From assembly GCA_965267355.1 (NCBI GenBank), contig OZ253956.1, positions 2,418,001 to 2,482,000 on the forward strand: a stretch of 64,000 nt of DNA, given 5' to 3'. This DNA comes from GCA-002793235 sp965267355 (lineage in GTDB: Bacteria; Bacteroidota; Bacteroidia; Flavobacteriales_E; Vicingaceae). The position numbers were made by a program, and so were the translations under genes. Under the pieces are notes generated by a model. It was not told the DNA's origin. It searched no databases and saw nothing but the letters and a program-made list of their open reading frames with translations. Position 1 is the stretch's first letter. The number at the start of each line of letters is the position of its first letter. Below, one piece after another: positions 59,686 to 64,000 of the stretch.

Positions 59686-61038
59686 TCAGCTAGTTTCTAC
59701 TCTAACTAAATCTAATGCTTCTCTTACTATTTTTTGTGTTTGAATTTTTGAAGTACATGCGTATTCACATAATGCAAAATCTTCTGGAGCTACTTCATAA
59801 ACTCCCAATTTCTCCATAGCATCAATGTTTTTAGTAATCATTGCTTTTACCAAAAACACAGGAAGAATATCCATTGGAAAAACTTTCTCATATTCTCCAG
59901 TAACAACAAAAGCTCTTTCTTCACCGTTAATGTTAGTATCTAAATCTCTTTCTTTATTTGGACTTAAAAAAGATAATGATGTTCTTGATAAACTAAAACC
60001 GTTATAACCAATATATGGCAACCAACCAAACATTCTATCCTCACCACCTTCTGTTAAAACAGTAACTTGGTAATCATAAAAACCAAGATGTCCGTTTTCA
60101 TCAATTTGAGAACCAGTTAAAGGATTTCCACTAATATATCTACCCCCTTCTCCTACATTTCCTTTCAAAAGATCTCCAATATTTGCGCCTAGTATTGTTT
60201 TATAATATTTTGGCGTTTTAACTTTTGGACCAGTAACTGCAATACTTCTTGAAGCATCAAATTTACCTTCCTTAAACAGTTTTCCAATAGTTAAAACATC
60301 TAATGCTCTTAACACCCATACTACTTCACCTTTATTTACAGGGTCGATATGATGTAGTTGAATACCTACATTGCCTGCAGGATGAGGGCCTGAAACCTTA
60401 TTTATTTGAACATTTTTTGCTCCAGTAAATGCTGAATCAGCATTAGAATTACCAGTAATATTCAAGTGAACTTTTCCTTCCGTCAATTTCGCTAAAGCAT
60501 CTAATCCTGCTTGCAATACCTCTCCTTGTCCATGAGCAATAAAACCATAGTCAGGTGCTAACGGTGCAGAATCAAAAGCAGTAATATGAATTGCTTTTGG
60601 CATATCAGCTGGATTAGCTATTACATCATAAGGCCTTTGACGAACAAATGGCCAAACACCACTTTTTAACATATTGTCCAAAACCTCTTCACGAGATAAT
60701 GTATTAGGATCTGCTTGTTTGAAAGATTCATACTGATTCGCTCCATCAGATTTTATTTTAATTTCTAAAATCTTTCTTTTCTCTCCTCTTTTAATCTCAG
60801 TTATTTCACCACTAATTGGCGAAGTAAATAAAACCTTATCATTATCCTTATCAAAGAATACTGGAGTTCCAGCCTTTACCTTTCCGCCCTCTTTTAGAGA
60901 AAGTTTTGGTCTTAGGCCAGGAAAATCAGTAGGTTTTAAAACAACGTCAGAAGTAGTAACAGAATCAGCGTATAATTTCTCAGCTGAACCTTTCAGCTTA
61001 ATATTCACGCCCTTGCGAATTTTTACGTCTTTTGACAT
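59686..61038 (-). CDS. nqrA: Na+-translocating NADH:quinone reductase subunit A
   Basis: The 450-aa soluble subunit matches NqrA over its full length: LKPTDFPGLRPKLSLKEGGKV near the start, then the ubiquinone-site region and GPHPAGNVGIQLHHIDPVNKGE (about 217-238). It binds quinone and docks on NqrB at the cytoplasmic side. As first gene of the operon it lies behind a promoter with both -33 and -7 elements. The full set nqrABCDEF indicates a Na+ cycle and suits a marine or brackish habitat. Confidence 0.95.
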   Translation of the reverse strand: MSKDVKIRKGVNIKLKGSAEKLYADSVTTSDVVLKPTDFPGLRPKLSLKEGGKVKAGTPVFFDKDNDKVLFTSPISGEITEIKRGEKRKILEIKIKSDGANQYESFKQADPNTLSREEVLDNMLKSGVWPFVRQRPYDVIANPADMPKAIHITAFDSAPLAPDYGFIAHGQGEVLQAGLDALAKLTEGKVHLNITGNSNADSAFTGAKNVQINKVSGPHPAGNVGIQLHHIDPVNKGEVVWVLRALDVLTIGKLFKEGKFDASRSIAVTGPKVKTPKYYKTILGANIGDLLKGNVGEGGRYISGNPLTGSQIDENGHLGFYDYQVTVLTEGGEDRMFGWLPYIGYNGFSLSRTSLSFLSPNKERDLDTNINGEERAFVVTGEYEKVFPMDILPVFLVKAMITKNIDAMEKLGVYEVAPEDFALCEYACTSKIQTQKIVREALDLVRVETS

Positions 61039-61063
61039 ATTTATTTTTTTGTGGAATATCGGG

Positions 61064-61093
61064 CAAATTTATAAAATACTAGAACTATTCAAA
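61064..61093 (-). promoter_or_regulatory. Complete Bacteroidota promoter of the nqr operon
   Basis: On the minus strand TTTG (61093-61090), 18 bp, then TAAATTTG (61071-61064). Both elements and the spacing match the Bacteroidota consensus. The start of nqrA is 25 bp downstream. Confidence 0.8.
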
Positions 61094-61180
61094 GTAATTT
61101 GGTATGATTTTTTAACAAAATAGACTAGTTATTATTTTAATAAGTTCAATGTAGTAATTTAGCACACCAATATTAAACGC

Positions 61181-62494
61181 ATGACACGTATATTTTTAAT
61201 CACTTTTTGTTTGTTGAATTTATTTTTGTTGAAAACTAATTTATTTGCTCAAACTGATGATTATGCTCTTGAAAATCATATAAGATATGACGACTACATA
61301 TACAATGACAGTATAAAAACTGTTTTATTATATAACACCCGCTCGGAGTTAAGTTACCCAATTATAAATCTAAATAGTGGTGAAAAAATTCAATTAAAGT
61401 TTGATGATCTGGGTCGGGGGTTTAAAAATTACTTCTACTCATTTATTCACTGCGATGCAAATTGGGAGCCATCTCAATTAGCACAAAATGAATACATTCA
61501 AGGTTTTTTTGAAAACGAAATTTTTGATTTTAAATACTCTGCAAATACTGATGTACCATACACCCACTACAGCGATATATTTCCAAATGAGAATTTAAGT
61601 TTTTTAGTTTCAGGTAATTATTTATTAATGGTTTATGAGGTAAACAAAAAAGATCAACCTATTATCACAAAACGTTTTATGGTAGTTGAAAATAGAGTAA
61701 ACACTAAAATGACCATCAAAAGAGCAACAGATGTAAACGAAAGTTATTTTAGACATGAAGTTGATTTCACAATCAACCATGAAGGGTATGAAATTGTTAA
61801 TGGTTATGATAACTTACATGTAGTTCTAATGCAAAACTATAGATGGGATAATGCTATAACCGGTTTGAAACCAAGATTTATCAATGATACTGAATTAAAC
61901 TACGACTACAATAGCAGTGAAAATGTATTTGATGCTAATAATGAGTTTAGAAATTTTGATTTAAAAAGCACCCAATATCAAACCATACGAATTAAATCTA
62001 TTACTTATAACAAACAAAAAGGATTAGAGGAAGTATTTTTAGTAAACGATGAATCTCGTTCGTTTAAAAAATACTACAATGAACAGGATATCAATGGTAA
62101 CTATTTAATAAAAAGAAATAATGCTGATGATAGTGACATCCAAGCTGACTATGTAAGTGTTAACTTTACGCTCCCTTATTCACCTCCTATAAAAAATGGT
62201 AGTCTGTACCTTTTTGGGAAATTTACAGACTGGAAGTTTAAAGATGAAATGAAAATGAATTATGATACAACCAATCAGCAATACGTAAAAGGTGTACTGT
62301 TAAAACAAGGGTATTATAATTACCTCTATTGTTTTGTAAAAGACGGTTCTAAAGATGTTGGGGATATTTCTGTTATTGAGGGTTCACACCACGAAGCTGA
62401 AAATGAATACAGCATTTTAGTTTATCATAGGGGAATAAATGATTATTACGATAGATTAGTTGGCTTCGCAACAGCTAAGAATAGAGAGAACTAA
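61181..62494 (+). CDS. DUF5103 protein, type IX secretion plug-like
   Basis: The 437-aa protein has a signal peptide (LLNLFLLKTNLFAQ). The mature part matches DUF5103 throughout: PIINLNSGEKIQLKFDDLGRGFKNYFYSFIHCDANWEPSQL read in pieces at about 59-100, and YLLMVYEVNKK...FMVVE near 145-165. In Flavobacterium johnsoniae a DUF5103 protein is the Plug that closes the SprA pore of the T9SS. Together with T9SS cargo genes in this window the same role is inferred. It is divergent from nqrA and convergent with the TolC gene. Confidence 0.83.
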   Translation: MTRIFLITFCLLNLFLLKTNLFAQTDDYALENHIRYDDYIYNDSIKTVLLYNTRSELSYPIINLNSGEKIQLKFDDLGRGFKNYFYSFIHCDANWEPSQLAQNEYIQGFFENEIFDFKYSANTDVPYTHYSDIFPNENLSFLVSGNYLLMVYEVNKKDQPIITKRFMVVENRVNTKMTIKRATDVNESYFRHEVDFTINHEGYEIVNGYDNLHVVLMQNYRWDNAITGLKPRFINDTELNYDYNSSENVFDANNEFRNFDLKSTQYQTIRIKSITYNKQKGLEEVFLVNDESRSFKKYYNEQDINGNYLIKRNNADDSDIQADYVSVNFTLPYSPPIKNGSLYLFGKFTDWKFKDEMKMNYDTTNQQYVKGVLLKQGYYNYLYCFVKDGSKDVGDISVIEGSHHEAENEYSILVYHRGINDYYDRLVGFATAKNREN

Positions 62495-62498
62495 ATAA

Positions 62499-63839
62499 CT
62501 ATTTTCCAAACTCTTCTACTATCCCTCCTGTCAACCTCACTAAATCTGCATGAGCAGAAATAGCATTAAAAACTGTCTCTAATTGAGTAGCAACAGTGTT
62601 TAAGTAAGCCGTTTGAATATCTCTAAATTCAAATGAAGAAATAGAACCCGCTTCATACTTTTCTTTACCCAGTTTTAAATTTAACTCAGCCGTTGATAAA
62701 CTAGTATTGGTTAGATTTAGTATTGATAGCCTGGCATTATACAGTTCATAAGCTGTAATTAATTCATTTGATAAGGAAAGTTCCATTTCTTGAGTAGTTA
62801 AATCAGCTATTTCCTCCTGAATTTTCATATTCTTAAACGCTCGATGTGCTTTATTACCATTAAATAAAGTAAAGGTTAGAGATAGGTTAGCATAATAAGA
62901 TAATGTAGTATTTCCAGAACTATTAATCTCTACTCCTCCCAAACCAGTACCTTCAAAGCCATTTATACTGTGAGAAATACCTGAACCGAAAGAAACCACT
63001 GGAAACATATTGGCTCGGGCTAACTCCTTATCCTTTTTCATAATCAACTGATTAATGTACTGGTTTTTTAAAGTCTGGTTATTCGAACGCATTTTTTCTT
63101 TCATACCATCCAAACTTAAAAGCTCTCCTTCATGGTTTAATTCATCTGTTAATGTGTACTCCTTTTCTACATCAGTAGCCATTAACATGTTTAAGTTTCT
63201 TAATGCATTCTTATAAGCCAACTCCTGCATTAAGTAATTGGTAGAATCGGTTAGCATTGCATTTTTAATCTGTAACAAATCAAAAGAGGAGACTGCTCCT
63301 AATTTTTGCTTTTCTTCCATGTAATTGTATCTATCGGAAGAAACTCCTACTACATTACTTAATGCCTGTAGTTTTTCTTTTTGCAACAATGCATTATAAT
63401 ACCCTAAAATGATAGATTGAATAGTATTTTCAACTACTACAGCTGCATTTCCCATACTCTGTTCTTGCAATTGCTGTAACCTAGCTTTAGTAATATGTAC
63501 TCTAAAACCATTAAATATTACCCAGTTTAAATCCGCACCAAAACTTGCATTGGTACTGGTAGATCTCCCTTGAATAAAAGATGCTGGATTATTATTTTCA
63601 CTCCAATTTAGGCCATAACTTGAGTTAGCTGTAATTGAAGGCAATGCTCCTGCTTCCATCCAATTATTGTTACGCTCAGCTATCTTAGTATTTTTACCTG
63701 CTATTTGTATTTGATAATTATTCTTTAACCCAATAGCAATGGCATCAGACAAAGAGAGATTATCTTGAGCGAAATTATTCAAGCTAATAATTACTCCACA
63801 AGTAAATAATATATACTTTTTAAATTTATTCATTTTCAT
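62499..63839 (-). CDS. TolC-family outer-membrane efflux protein
   Basis: The 446-aa protein has a signal peptide (LFTCGVIISLNNFAQ) and two copies of the outer-membrane efflux domain: a helix-rich repeat starting LSLSDAIAIGLKNNYQIQIA (about 27-46) and a second at about 235-440 with LGKEKYEAGSISSFEFRDIQ. It forms the trimeric outer-membrane duct of tripartite pumps. Its start overlaps the end of an upstream RND permease gene by 14 bp, so the two are one operon. The export substrate is unknown. Confidence 0.88.
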   Translation of the reverse strand: MKMNKFKKYILFTCGVIISLNNFAQDNLSLSDAIAIGLKNNYQIQIAGKNTKIAERNNNWMEAGALPSITANSSYGLNWSENNNPASFIQGRSTSTNASFGADLNWVIFNGFRVHITKARLQQLQEQSMGNAAVVVENTIQSIILGYYNALLQKEKLQALSNVVGVSSDRYNYMEEKQKLGAVSSFDLLQIKNAMLTDSTNYLMQELAYKNALRNLNMLMATDVEKEYTLTDELNHEGELLSLDGMKEKMRSNNQTLKNQYINQLIMKKDKELARANMFPVVSFGSGISHSINGFEGTGLGGVEINSSGNTTLSYYANLSLTFTLFNGNKAHRAFKNMKIQEEIADLTTQEMELSLSNELITAYELYNARLSILNLTNTSLSTAELNLKLGKEKYEAGSISSFEFRDIQTAYLNTVATQLETVFNAISAHADLVRLTGGIVEEFGK

Positions 63840-64000
63840 ATTCTATTATATCTGCATCTCTCTTCACATCTATTAATGTTGGCTCAACATCTTCAGGCAT
63901 AGGCTTAACTCCAGTCCATAACCATTTAAATGCTTTTCTAACATCATTAAAAAACAAGATTAGTACTGGGAAAAATAATAAAATAAATACCGTGCCGAAC
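63826..64000 (-). CDS. RND efflux permease, C-terminal end (partial)
   Basis: The minus-strand frame from the window edge to the TAA at 63826-63828 encodes 57 residues. They read FGTVFILLFFPVLILFFNDV, the last membrane helix of an AcrB/HAE1-type RND pump, then a cytoplasmic tail with KAFKWLWTG and an acidic end. The gene continues upstream outside the window. It overlaps the TolC gene by 14 bp, indicating a pump operon permease-TolC; the adaptor gene would lie further upstream. Confidence 0.75.
   Translation of the reverse strand, partial: FGTVFILLFFPVLILFFNDVRKAFKWLWTGVKPMPEDVEPTLIDVKRDADIIEYENE

Noticed and set aside
1..64000. tRNA, rRNA or transposase genes
   Set aside because: No cloverleaf with a GGTTCGA-type arm, no ribosomal RNA sequence and no transposase motif was noticed on either strand by eye; a tRNA or Rfam scan would settle small RNAs.

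Overview
The window is a low-GC chromosomal segment of a member of the Bacteroidota, most likely a marine or brackish Flavobacteriales-type bacterium; this placement is inferred from gene content and promoters. The evidence is two proteins with type IX secretion (T9SS) C-terminal sorting domains, a T9SS plug-like protein (DUF5103), DUF5686, DUF6428, many short lipoprotein signals, a complete Na+-translocating NADH:quinone reductase operon, and repeated TAnnTTTG promoter boxes with few Shine-Dalgarno sequences. No rRNA, tRNA, transposase, integrase or CRISPR-Cas gene was recognised.

Layout. 1-19.2 kb is mostly housekeeping and envelope genes: an MFS transporter tail, an IF-2 N-domain-like charged protein, an M14 carboxypeptidase, a T9SS cargo protein, RluA- and RluF-type pseudouridine synthases, a SulP permease, an ABC-F ATPase, an AlkX/YcaQ-like glycosylase, a peroxiredoxin-like protein, DUF5686, lipoproteins and a CAP protein. 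19.2-28.5 kb is the most accessory-looking part. It has three intergenic stretches filled with structured repeats, a FN3-domain protein, an array of 21-bp units, and a NACHT-like NTPase with a possible nuclease domain (candidate phage defence). 28.5-36 kb holds an M15 peptidase and a compact four-gene operon (DUF2339, DUF3999, TIGR02117/DUF2459, ceramidase-like). 36-42 kb has a helical protein, a c-di-AMP synthase (CdaA), and a paaZ-VOC-enoyl-CoA hydratase operon.

42-49 kb has an OmpA/PD40 protein and an arsenic locus: arsR, and DUF6428-outer membrane protein-aquaglyceroporin-arsC, each preceded by a matching palindromic operator. 49-54.4 kb has a 5'-nucleotidase split into two genes, dnaA, and a coupled group of a 45-aa membrane peptide, a low-molecular-weight phosphatase and an RsmI-like methyltransferase. 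54.4-61.1 kb is nqrABCDEF on the minus strand. 61-64 kb has the T9SS plug-like protein, a TolC and the end of an RND pump.

The strongest unusual observations are: (1) NqrC carries an extra C-terminal OmpA-like peptidoglycan-binding domain; (2) a tandem array at 22.70-22.87 kb with a strict 21-bp period, each unit a conserved 12-nt half and a variable 9-nt half, between the FN3 gene and the NACHT gene; (3) dispersed intergenic repeats whose stems are kept by compensatory changes between copies; (4) an ABC-F protein with one intact and one degenerate ATP site; (5) the arsenic locus with two near-identical operators overlapping the translation starts.
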